Assembly (NCBI GenBank): GCA_963591995.1
Contig: CAVAUJ010000042.1
Span: forward strand, 1 to 20,817
DNA length: 20,817 nt
DNA from: CAG-791 sp963591995
Lineage (GTDB): Bacteria > Bacillota > Clostridia > Lachnospirales > Lachnospiraceae
Direction of reading: 5' to 3'
Shown: positions 8,327 through 15,072 of the stretch, one piece after another
Numbering within the stretch: the first letter of the stretch is position 1
How the letters are laid out: the number at the start of each line of letters is the position of its first letter
The notes under the pieces: model-generated
Told to the model about the DNA's origin: nothing
Databases searched by the model: none
What the model saw: only the letters and a program-made list of their open reading frames with translations
Translations under genes and position numbers: made by a program

Positions 8327-10075
8327 TCAGATCCGCTCGCCCCGGTACAAAAACCAGTCGAATTCCGCCGCATTGTCGCTCTCCGCTCCGGATGCGCTGG
8401 CATACATACCCACATACGCGCCGGTGAATCCCTCGTTCACGTTGGAACTAAGGAGCTCTGCCGGCAGATCCTTTGCGATCATCACGCGACGGCCCGGCTC
8501 CGCTGCCCCTGTCTCCGGATCCGGCAGCGCATACCAGAAATCGTATGCCGTCCCGCGGCAGGAACTGCCGAGGATCAAACCGCAACGCACCGGGCGATCC
8601 GGCAGCGCGCTCTCTTCCTCCGCAAGTGCCGTCTCGGCAAGGACCGAGTGGACGCCGTCCCTGCACTCTGCCAGACGCAGCACCGTCTTTCCCGCATCGG
8701 TGCATCCAAGCGTCAGCAAATAGCTGAAGCGGTCATCCTGCAGCAGCACAATGCCGGCTTCCTCCTCCGGTGCAGCCGGTGCAAAGAGGAGTTTTGCCGC
8801 CATCTCAAAGCTCTGATGCTGCTGCCTTCTGCAGATGCAGGCCGGCTGTCTTGTGTGCCAGCGATCCTGCAGGTCCGTCTTCCACAGCGTTTCCTTCGTC
8901 AGCTTCAGCCGCAGGAAGCCCGGATGCTCCGACAGCGACCAGAAATCCGTCGCCGGCGGCTGAATGGTATTCCAGCGCAGATCCAGACAAGGCGCATCAA
9001 AATCATCCAGAACAGTCTGCTCCATCGGGTTCACGCCCGGAAGGATGCACTCCGGCAATGCCGGCCGTCTTTCCCTGCTGTGAACCAGACCGCTCTCGGT
9101 GTCGATGAGCGGCCAGCCGTCCTTCTCCCAATGGAACGGCACCAGAAAGGTCTCCCGTCCCGTGTTGAAGTGAAATCCATCGGCAGAATCGCTCTCACCC
9201 GAGGCACTCCGGCCGGTATCGCACGCATCGGAATCGCTCGAATCCGCATACGGCCGTACCGCCAGAAGGACCATCCACCACTCGCCGTTCTGCGTCTCGA
9301 CAATATCCGCATGCCCCGTGACGGAAATCTCTCTCGTAAGCGGCAGATGGCGATGCGTCACGATCGGATTCCGCGGGCAGATCTCGTACGGTCCCTCCAC
9401 CTTCTCGGCCCGTGCCATCATGACACTGTGATTGGAAAAGGTCCCGCCCTCTGCCACGATCAGATAATAAAATCCATGAATGTGATACAGATGCGGCGCC
9501 TCGATCCATTTGCTGGCCGAACGGGCTCCGTCCCAGATCACCGTCCGCTCTCCGATGAACTGGAACGTGACAGGATCCAGCTCCTGCAGGTAAATGCCGT
9601 GATGCCCTTCATATTGCGGATGCGACTCAATATAATTGCCGGTGTACCACATCCGTCCGTCCTCATCCCAGAAGAGGGACGAATCAATCCCGTCCGCTCC
9701 CTTGATGAAGACCGGATCCGACCACGGTCCCGCAGGGTCCTTCGCCGTCACAATGTAGTTGTCACGTCTGACCTCCCGGCCCTCCGACACAAACGTATTG
9801 ATGACATAGAAGCATCCGTCATGGTAACGAATCGTGGGTGCCCACAGGCCGAGGCTCGCCTCGCAGCTCTTATAATCCAGCTGTTCTCTGCGGTGAATGG
9901 CATGCCCCAGCTGCTCCCAGTGCACCAGATCCCTGCTGTGAAAGATCGGTATGCCGGGGAAATAAATGAACGAGGATGTTGCCATATAGTAATCCTCTCC
10001 CACCCGGCAGATGGAGGGATCCGGGTAAAAGCCGGACAGGATCGGATTGCGAAAAGTCTCTGTCGTCTGGACCAT
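8327..10075 (-). CDS. GH43 beta-xylosidase (or alpha-L-arabinofuranosidase), cytoplasmic
   Basis: A 582-residue GH43 enzyme with an N-terminal five-blade propeller and a C-terminal beta-sandwich (about 355-575) of the type found in beta-xylosidases. The catalytic trio is readable: Asp19 in FYPDPS (base), Asp131 in GIDSSLFWDEDG (pKa modulator) and Glu192 in KWIEAPHLY (acid). The first 40 residues match the xylosidase-type opening (NPILSGFYPDPS, MATSSFIYFPGIPI). There is no signal peptide, so it should act on imported xylo-oligosaccharides. The ATG follows the dehydrogenase stop by a single nucleotide and AAGGTG lies just upstream, so translation is probably coupled. An unusual Ser/Asp/Gly-rich stretch (277-300) interrupts a normally compact loop. 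GH43 specificity cannot be settled from sequence; beta-xylosidase is favoured because of the C-terminal domain and context, with arabinofuranosidase the main alternative. Confidence 0.93.
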   Translation of the reverse strand: MVQTTETFRNPILSGFYPDPSICRVGEDYYMATSSFIYFPGIPIFHSRDLVHWEQLGHAIHRREQLDYKSCEASLGLWAPTIRYHDGCFYVINTFVSEGREVRRDNYIVTAKDPAGPWSDPVFIKGADGIDSSLFWDEDGRMWYTGNYIESHPQYEGHHGIYLQELDPVTFQFIGERTVIWDGARSASKWIEAPHLYHIHGFYYLIVAEGGTFSNHSVMMARAEKVEGPYEICPRNPIVTHRHLPLTREISVTGHADIVETQNGEWWMVLLAVRPYADSSDSDACDTGRSASGESDSADGFHFNTGRETFLVPFHWEKDGWPLIDTESGLVHSRERRPALPECILPGVNPMEQTVLDDFDAPCLDLRWNTIQPPATDFWSLSEHPGFLRLKLTKETLWKTDLQDRWHTRQPACICRRQQHQSFEMAAKLLFAPAAPEEEAGIVLLQDDRFSYLLTLGCTDAGKTVLRLAECRDGVHSVLAETALAEEESALPDRPVRCGLILGSSCRGTAYDFWYALPDPETGAAEPGRRVMIAKDLPAELLSSNVNEGFTGAYVGMYASASGAESDNAAEFDWFLYRGERI

Positions 10076-10076
10076 A

Positions 10077-11126
10077 CTATTTCACCTTGATTACAACCTT
10101 CAATGCGTCGGTCTTGTTGTTCAGTGCCTCCTGATAGGCCTCCTGAATGTGATCAAAATCGTACTCATGCGTCACCAGAGGCTTCACATCAATCGCGCCC
10201 TTCGCGACAGCAGCGATGGCCTTCGGATAGATGTTGCGGTAACGGAACACCGACTTGATGGTGACCTCCTTGTCCATGATCTGCGCAAAATTGTAGCTGA
10301 TCTCCGGCTTTACCGAGATCCCGACCAGGACGATGGTACCGCCGCGCTTTACCAGGAACGGCGTCTGGGCAATGGTTACGGCAGAGCCCGCCGTCTCGAA
10401 GACCTTCTGCGCGCCCTCTCCGTTCGTCGCCGCAAGGACTGCCTCCGCAACATCCGTTTTGCCGCTGTTGATCACGACGTCAGCGCCCATTTCCTTCGCC
10501 AGCTCCAGCTTGGCATCAATCAGATCGGCCACAATGATCTTGCCGGCTCCGTGTGCCTTGCAGGACAGAAGCGTTGTCATGCCGATGGTTCCTGCGCCGA
10601 GGATCAATACGCTCTCGCCCACCTGAACGTCTCCCTGGTTGGCTGCATGGAAGCCGACCGAAAGCGGCTCGATCAATGCGCCTTCCTTCGTGCTGACGTT
10701 GTCCGGCAGCTTAAAGCAATAATCCGCCGGAAATTCGATGAATTCCTCGTTGCAGCCGGGAACCGGCGGTGTCGCCAGGAACTGAACGTCCGGGCAGAGA
10801 TTGTATTTGCCCTCCTTGCAGAATTCGCAGGTCCCGTCGGTAATGCCGGGCTCGAGGCAGACGCGGTCGCCGACCTTCAGTCCGGTGACGCCCTCTCCGA
10901 CCTCCACGACCGTACCGGCCGCCTCATGTCCGAGCATATAGTCATGCTCCAGATCCACCACATAGGCACCGACGCGCCCGCTGTGGTAGTAATGCACGTC
11001 CGATCCGCAGATGCCGACGTATTCCAGCGACACCACCACATTGCCCTTGCAGGCCGTCGGCTTGGGAATCTCCTTGATGATCATATTGTCCAGACCGCGC
11101 ATGAATGCACCCTTCATCATTTCCAT
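10077..11126 (-). CDS. Zinc-dependent NAD-linked polyol dehydrogenase (xylitol/sorbitol dehydrogenase-like)
   Basis: A 349-residue medium-chain dehydrogenase. Catalytic zinc ligands are Cys40 in GICGSDVH, with His67 and Glu68 in GHEAAG; Glu153 in IEPLSV is also conserved. The dinucleotide motif GAGTIG (177-182) followed by Asp201 (VADLID) predicts NAD over NADP. The lobe that normally carries four structural-zinc cysteines has only three (Cys100, Cys103, Cys111), with Asp97 at the first position. It resembles the sorbitol/xylitol/galactitol dehydrogenase group, which interconverts polyols and ketoses such as xylitol and xylulose. Within a xylan cluster a pentose polyol is a reasonable substrate, but that is inference. 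The start has AAGGGA at good spacing; a hairpin lies just upstream. It is 112 nt after DUF624 and directly coupled to GH43. Confidence 0.88.
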   Translation of the reverse strand: MEMMKGAFMRGLDNMIIKEIPKPTACKGNVVVSLEYVGICGSDVHYYHSGRVGAYVVDLEHDYMLGHEAAGTVVEVGEGVTGLKVGDRVCLEPGITDGTCEFCKEGKYNLCPDVQFLATPPVPGCNEEFIEFPADYCFKLPDNVSTKEGALIEPLSVGFHAANQGDVQVGESVLILGAGTIGMTTLLSCKAHGAGKIIVADLIDAKLELAKEMGADVVINSGKTDVAEAVLAATNGEGAQKVFETAGSAVTIAQTPFLVKRGGTIVLVGISVKPEISYNFAQIMDKEVTIKSVFRYRNIYPKAIAAVAKGAIDVKPLVTHEYDFDHIQEAYQEALNNKTDALKVVIKVK

Positions 11127-11144
11127 TGTCTTTTATCCCTTTCT

Positions 11145-11163
11145 GCCGCAGCTTGCCTGCGGC
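11145..11163 (-). other. Leader hairpin in front of the dehydrogenase gene
   Basis: GCCGCAG and CTGCGGC form a perfect 7-bp stem with a 5-nt loop, ending a few bases before the AAGGGA ribosome binding site of the dehydrogenase. There is no T-run on either strand. It could stabilise the mRNA or tune access to the ribosome binding site. Confidence 0.4.
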
Positions 11164-11204
11164 TGCACGAGGAGAATTCGTCATGGCAAATCCTCCGATG
11201 TATA

Positions 11205-11231
11205 TTCTGTGTTCTATGTTGTTCTGTGTTC
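11205..11231. repeat. 10-bp direct repeat after the DUF624 stop
   Basis: TTCTGTGTTC occurs at 11205-11214 and again at 11222-11231, a 17-bp period, within a pyrimidine-rich stretch just after the DUF624 stop codon. It may be a relic of slippage or a binding site; nothing else supports a function. Confidence 0.35.
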
Positions 11232-11238
11232 TCTTCTC

Positions 11239-12042
11239 TCACCCTTCCGGCGTCTCAGACGTTTCTTCCTGCGCGCGCTGCGCCTCTTCGAAGCGTGCAT
11301 CCAGCTTCATGTCACGATCCAGGGTGTTGTACATGATCCGCACCGTCATAAAGGCAGGAAACCATACCCCCAGCAGGACCAGAAATACCATGGAATACGG
11401 ATACAGGATCAGCATGAGCCCCCAATATCCTGCGCGCAGGAGCACGGCTCCCGCGGTAATAAGAGGATGCATCAGGCACATCAGCCAGCTGTTCCGGATG
11501 ATCTGCAGAAGAGACAGGTCAACCATCAGCTTCTGTGTCCACAGATAGGTATAGATTGCCAGCGCGGCCAGCAGCATGATGGCGATGCACACCAGCATCA
11601 TATCCGGAAGCCGGTTTCCGCTGTAGAGATTGGTCATCGCATTGATCACCATCGCCGCGATTATGCCGACCGTCATGCCGGGGATCAGACTCCCCTTCCA
11701 CTCACGCCGCAGCACCTTGACATATCGCTCCCACCATCTCCCGGGATATCCCCGGTAGGACATCAGCGCCGCATCATACATGGCCGCATAAAAGGGTGCC
11801 GCCACAAGGCCGCCGAAAAGCCCGGAAAGCAGCAGTACCTGCGGGCGATTCCACATGGATCCCAGAGTGAAGCCCGTCAGCGCCGGAAGCATTGCCAGGA
11901 CGCACAGCAGGTTGGAGAGAAAGAGCCTCGGAATGTTGTCCACGATGGCCCGCCAGGTGTACCCGCGGGATGTGCGGTCCTCCTGATCTGCATCCAGCGT
12001 CCCGCCGAGTTCGTTGTAGTTCAAGCCGCCGAACATTGCCAT
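11239..12042 (-). CDS. DUF624 / YesL-like membrane protein
   Basis: A 267-residue integral membrane protein. The start at 12040-12042 is chosen because AAAGGAGG lies 7 nt upstream. The frame stays open further back to a GTG, but that extension would cover the putative promoter and operator. Several hydrophobic segments are visible, probably five or six, including NLLCVLAMLPALTGF, GIIAAMVINAM, LVCIAIMLLAALAIY and VFLVLLGVWFPAF. The N-terminal MFGGLNY and the loop with YVKVLRREWKGSL fit DUF624. The C-terminus is charged and cytoplasmic-looking. Members commonly sit beside LplA/B/C-type transporters and plant-polysaccharide enzymes in Bacillota, but their function is unknown. Here it is the first gene after an intrinsic terminator and thus heads the enzyme operon. 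A role in transport or membrane support is only a guess. Confidence 0.87.
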   Translation of the reverse strand: MAMFGGLNYNELGGTLDADQEDRTSRGYTWRAIVDNIPRLFLSNLLCVLAMLPALTGFTLGSMWNRPQVLLLSGLFGGLVAAPFYAAMYDAALMSYRGYPGRWWERYVKVLRREWKGSLIPGMTVGIIAAMVINAMTNLYSGNRLPDMMLVCIAIMLLAALAIYTYLWTQKLMVDLSLLQIIRNSWLMCLMHPLITAGAVLLRAGYWGLMLILYPYSMVFLVLLGVWFPAFMTVRIMYNTLDRDMKLDARFEEAQRAQEETSETPEG

Positions 12043-12060
12043 GCAATTGCCTCCTTTCCG

Positions 12061-12079
12061 CAGACATTCGTTCTGTCTG
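12061..12079. other. Inverted repeat at the start of the DUF624 leader
   Basis: CAGACA (12061-12066) and TGTCTG (12074-12079) are perfect complements with 7 nt between. The pair lies between the proposed -10 box (12081-12086) and the AAAGGAGG ribosome binding site. If the predicted start of transcription near 12074 is right, the arms fall at the very 5' end of the mRNA, so a DNA-binding role is as likely as a hairpin. Confidence 0.35.
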
Positions 12080-12080
12080 T

Positions 12081-12143
12081 ATCCTACCTTTCTCCCCTCC
12101 GTTATGCTATGCACTCCTTGCGGATTAACCTCCAAGTCATGCG
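12081..12143 (-). promoter_or_regulatory. Putative AraC-type operator and promoter of the enzyme operon
   Basis: On the minus strand, ATACGCATG (CGCAT at 12139-12143) and ATCCGCAAG (CGCAA at 12118-12122) form a direct repeat with an exact 21-bp period. The hexamer TAGGAT (12081-12086, 4 of 6 to TATAAT) starts exactly 36 nt after the proximal CGCAA. No good -35 box is present, as expected for an activator-dependent promoter. The same arrangement with the same spacing is seen in front of the transporter operon. The -10 match alone would be weak; the shared geometry raises confidence. Confidence 0.5.
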
Positions 12144-12176
12144 TATCATCGGGCACCGGCCGGATAATCGGAACAA

Positions 12177-12208
12177 AAGGGGCAGATTCCCGGTGGAATC
12201 TGCCCCTT
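12177..12208 (-). terminator. Intrinsic terminator after the sugar-binding protein gene
   Basis: A perfect 14-bp stem, AAGGGGCAGATTCC paired with GGAATCTGCCCCTT, closes on a 4-nt loop (CGGT on the plus strand). Reading the minus strand, the stem runs straight into TTTTGTT, the expected U-tract. It lies about 40 nt after the stop codon of the binding-protein gene. It separates the transporter operon from the enzyme operon. On the plus strand no T-run follows, so it acts in the minus direction. Confidence 0.9.
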
Positions 12209-12249
12209 CGTCAACTTTCATCCCGCCATAAAGCTCTTACGGCAGTCTC

Positions 12250-14028
12250 TTAGTTTGCTTTGCTGTTCTGATAATAAGTGTTGTACATATCCAGAACGTT
12301 CTGCTCGTTCTGTTCCTCCAGCGCTGCGGTGTAGGTATCCCAGTCCGCATCGACATCCGCCTGGCCCATAGCAAACTTCAATGTCCAGGTGTTCTCCGTG
12401 TCGAACAGAGGAGTTGCCCACAGGTTCATGGTTTCGGAGTCATCCTCGGAAAGTGCGATCACCGGATCCAGCGGAGCCAGCTCTCTGTACTCACCCTGTC
12501 TCTTGTAGAAATCCTGCAGATCATCCGAGAAGTTCGAAGTCAGGAGCTCCTCTGTACCGCCGTACATGAAGTTGCCGCAGGCAAAGCCGTACTTAAGCCG
12601 CATGTCCTCCTGCTCCTCAGAGGTCTGAGCGATGGAAAGTCCTGCGCAGTAGTATTGAGGATTCAGGGTGTACTTGCCGTCAACGACGGTGTAGGTTCCG
12701 TCCTCTCCTTCAATGCCCCACTTGGTGAGTGTCTGGCCTTCGTTGCTGTACCACAGCCAGTCAATGAAGCGCATCATCTTGATGAAGCCGTCTGCTCCCA
12801 GCTCGTCGGCCGCCTTGGAGGAAACCATCAGGCCGCACTCAAGACGGGAATTCTCTGCCTGATAATTTGTCGTACCCTTCGGCAGAACGCAGCGGTATAC
12901 CTCAAAGTTGCCTTCTCCCAGCTGAGAGGTCAGGCCTTCGATCTGCGTGGTGGTCTGGGAACGGTTGGTCAGGATCAGGGCCGTCTTGCCGGTGTAGAAC
13001 TTGTTGTCTGCCGTTGCATCCTGCTGAGACCAGGTCTCGGGATCCAGAATCTTGTTGTCGACCAGCTTCTTGATCACCTTCATGTACTGCTTGTACTGAT
13101 CGCTGGTGCCGGACATCTTGAACTCATCGGCCTCTCTGTCAAAATACAGATCGGCGGAGTTGGTTCCGCCCGTGCTGCTCCAGGTGGTATAAATGCCGTA
13201 GCTCTTGGAAACAAGGTTCAGAAGGCAGCCGCCGGAGCCGTAGCCGGAATCCGATCCGCACCATCTGTCGGACCAGATGTAGTCGCCCTCCGAGCACAGT
13301 CCCTGCTCAACCATGTAGGCCTTCACATCGATCAGGATGTCTGCAAACTCATCCCAGGTCCAGTCCTTCTCCAGAGAAGCAACATCATAGCCGGCGCCCT
13401 CGAACAGATCCTTGCGCAGCAGAAGCGTGTAATCCTGAAGAGAAGTCTCCTTCATGCCGGGGAGACGATAATACTTGCCGTCCTCCTGCAGCAGCGTGTT
13501 GACATCCTCTTCCATGTTGTACTCGTTGTAGAAGTTGGTGTAGTTGGGCATGTACTGTACATAGTCCGATACCGCAACGACACCGCCGCCGTTCACGTAG
13601 CTCTTCTCATCGTAGATCTTCGGAATGATCATCGGTGCCTCACCGGAATTGATGGCAAGGGAAACCTTCTGTGCGTAGTCCGCATTGTTTACGATGGTGG
13701 CGTCCAGATGCACATTGGTGGCCTTCTCGATTTCGTAGAAAATGCCGCCCTCCTCACTCCAGGAATCCAGCAGCGGATAGGCATCGTTGTCATTGAAGAA
13801 CATGGTATAGGTGACCGGCTCTTCGGAATAGAACTGTGTGCCATAGGTGTAGCCGTCTGCCTGGTACACACCGTTCTCGTCGGCGGTTGCCTCCTCCACG
13901 GTCTCCGCGGTGGTCTCCGCTGCCGCATCCGACGCAGCGGAATCCGATGACGAGCCGCCCCCGCAGCCGGTCAGCATGGCAGCGGCCATCATTGCCGCCA
14001 GCACTGCACTGATCAATCTCTTTTTCAT
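12250..14028 (-). CDS. lplA: Lipoprotein oligosaccharide-binding protein of ABC importer (LplA-like)
   Basis: A 592-residue extracellular solute-binding protein. The ATG at 14026-14028 is preceded by AAAGGAGG. The N-terminus has a lysine-containing n-region, a hydrophobic core and the lipobox LTGC with Cys22 as the acylated residue, followed by a Ser/Ala/Thr/Glu-rich linker (about 25-50) tethering the domain to the membrane. The mature part has the features of large family-1 sugar binders: early EPVTYTMFFNDND, LAINSGEAPMI, LLLRKDLFEGAGYD, and the acidic WTWDEF turn. LplA-type proteins of this size pair with LplB and YtcP permeases and bind oligosaccharides; the Paenibacillus homologue takes up aldouronates. 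It is the last gene before the terminator, so the operon order is permease, permease, binder. The ligand, decorated xylo-oligosaccharides, is inferred from the downstream GH67 gene. Confidence 0.93.
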   Translation of the reverse strand: MKKRLISAVLAAMMAAAMLTGCGGGSSSDSAASDAAAETTAETVEEATADENGVYQADGYTYGTQFYSEEPVTYTMFFNDNDAYPLLDSWSEEGGIFYEIEKATNVHLDATIVNNADYAQKVSLAINSGEAPMIIPKIYDEKSYVNGGGVVAVSDYVQYMPNYTNFYNEYNMEEDVNTLLQEDGKYYRLPGMKETSLQDYTLLLRKDLFEGAGYDVASLEKDWTWDEFADILIDVKAYMVEQGLCSEGDYIWSDRWCGSDSGYGSGGCLLNLVSKSYGIYTTWSSTGGTNSADLYFDREADEFKMSGTSDQYKQYMKVIKKLVDNKILDPETWSQQDATADNKFYTGKTALILTNRSQTTTQIEGLTSQLGEGNFEVYRCVLPKGTTNYQAENSRLECGLMVSSKAADELGADGFIKMMRFIDWLWYSNEGQTLTKWGIEGEDGTYTVVDGKYTLNPQYYCAGLSIAQTSEEQEDMRLKYGFACGNFMYGGTEELLTSNFSDDLQDFYKRQGEYRELAPLDPVIALSEDDSETMNLWATPLFDTENTWTLKFAMGQADVDADWDTYTAALEEQNEQNVLDMYNTYYQNSKAN

Positions 14029-14122
14029 GTATCCTCCTTTTGTGTTGAATCGCTCCGGACCGACGGGCTTCTTCCTCCCGCCGCAATCCGTATATAAAAG
14101 CTCCCCTGCAGAAGCTCTCATA

Positions 14123-14144
14123 TCATCCCTTGCTCATCCCTTGA
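14123..14144. repeat. 11-bp tandem duplication over the YtcP stop codon
   Basis: TCATCCCTTGC (14123-14133) is followed directly by TCATCCCTTGA (14134-14144). The second copy contains the stop codon of the permease gene; the first looks like a duplicate placed just downstream. It is probably replication slippage without effect on the protein. Confidence 0.45.
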
Positions 14145-15030
14145 CGCCGCCGAGCATCATACCGGCAACAAAATACTTCTGAATGAACGGGTATACGCAG
14201 ATGATCGGCGCCGCCGTCAGAACCATCGCGCAGGACTTGATGTTGGCCGCAATGGTCATCGCTTCTCCCGCATCCTCTGCCGATGCACTGGAGGTGGAAA
14301 TCAGCGTGCGCAGATAATAGGCAACCGGCCATTTGCTCTTGGTGTCCAGGTACAGGAAAGCATCAAACCAGTCGTTCCAGTACTGCACCAGATAGAACAG
14401 TGTCATCGTCGCCAGAATCGGCTTGGACATCGGCAGCGCGACGTGCACGAAGGCACCGAATCTGGACAGGCCGTCGATCTCGCCGGCCTCCTCCAGCTCC
14501 TTCGGCACGGACTCAAAGAAGGAACGCATCAGGATAACGTAATATGTGGAAACGACACCCGGCAGAATGAAGGAAGCAATGGTATCCTTCAATCCCAGCG
14601 AAACCATCAGAATGTAGTTCGGGATCATGCCGCCCGCAAAATACATGGTGAAGATGATAAACGGTCCGACAATCTTATTGCCGCGAAGCTCCGACTTGGA
14701 GAGCGGGTAGGCCAGAAGGCTCGAGAGCACCAGAGCCGAAACGGTCCCGATCACCGCATAAATCAGAGTGTTCAGGTAGTCCGGCAGGAAAACACCGCTG
14801 GACAGTACGTATTTGTAGGTTTCCACGCTGAAGCCGACCGGAACGATACCGACCTTTCCGGCAACAATCGCCTCCGTAGAGGAAAAGGACTGTGCAATCA
14901 GGTACAGAAACGGGTACAGCATCGCCAGACAGACAACGCCGACCAGAATGTCATTGAAAATCGTAAACGCCCGATATCCCCTCGAGACGATCATGCGGGA
15001 GCCTTCCGGCGTATCCTTGATCTTTGCCAT
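14134..15030 (-). CDS. ytcP: ABC sugar transporter permease, YtcP/LplC type
   Basis: A 298-residue inner permease with about six membrane helices, the first at 28-48 (ILVGVVCLAMLYPFLYLIAQ). The cytoplasmic coupling loop EEAGEIDGLSRFGAFVHVALP (180-200) is the EAA motif that contacts the ATPase. The openings SFSSTEAI and KVGIVPVGFSVETYKYVL match the YtcP/LplC group that partners LplB and LplA. AAAGGAG precedes the ATG at good spacing. It lies 42 nt after the LplB-type gene and about 105 nt before the binding-protein gene. Together with those two it forms the import channel for xylan-derived oligosaccharides. No ATPase gene is present in the window, so a shared MsmX-type ATPase elsewhere in the genome is expected. 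Confidence 0.93.
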   Translation of the reverse strand: MAKIKDTPEGSRMIVSRGYRAFTIFNDILVGVVCLAMLYPFLYLIAQSFSSTEAIVAGKVGIVPVGFSVETYKYVLSSGVFLPDYLNTLIYAVIGTVSALVLSSLLAYPLSKSELRGNKIVGPFIIFTMYFAGGMIPNYILMVSLGLKDTIASFILPGVVSTYYVILMRSFFESVPKELEEAGEIDGLSRFGAFVHVALPMSKPILATMTLFYLVQYWNDWFDAFLYLDTKSKWPVAYYLRTLISTSSASAEDAGEAMTIAANIKSCAMVLTAAPIICVYPFIQKYFVAGMMLGGVKG

Positions 15031-15072
15031 TTGAGAATCTCCTTTCCTTTCATCGCCATGCGCTGTACATGA

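Noticed and set aside
6595..8427. 610-codon plus-strand open frame opposite the esterase
   Set aside because: In codon register with the esterase gene on the minus strand, so the lack of stops is a codon-bias effect; no domain.
8054..10090. 678-codon plus-strand open frame opposite GH43
   Set aside because: Same codon-register artefact of GC-rich codon use; no domain, and the minus-strand gene has all three GH43 catalytic residues.
12043..12156. N-terminal extension of DUF624 from a GTG at 12156
   Set aside because: The extension is polar, crosses the putative operator and -10, and ignores the strong AAAGGAGG site in front of the ATG at 12042.
14029..14121. N-terminal extension of the binding protein from 14121
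   Set aside because: It would bury the signal peptide behind 31 residues. The start at 14028 has AAAGGAGG and gives a normal lipoprotein signal.
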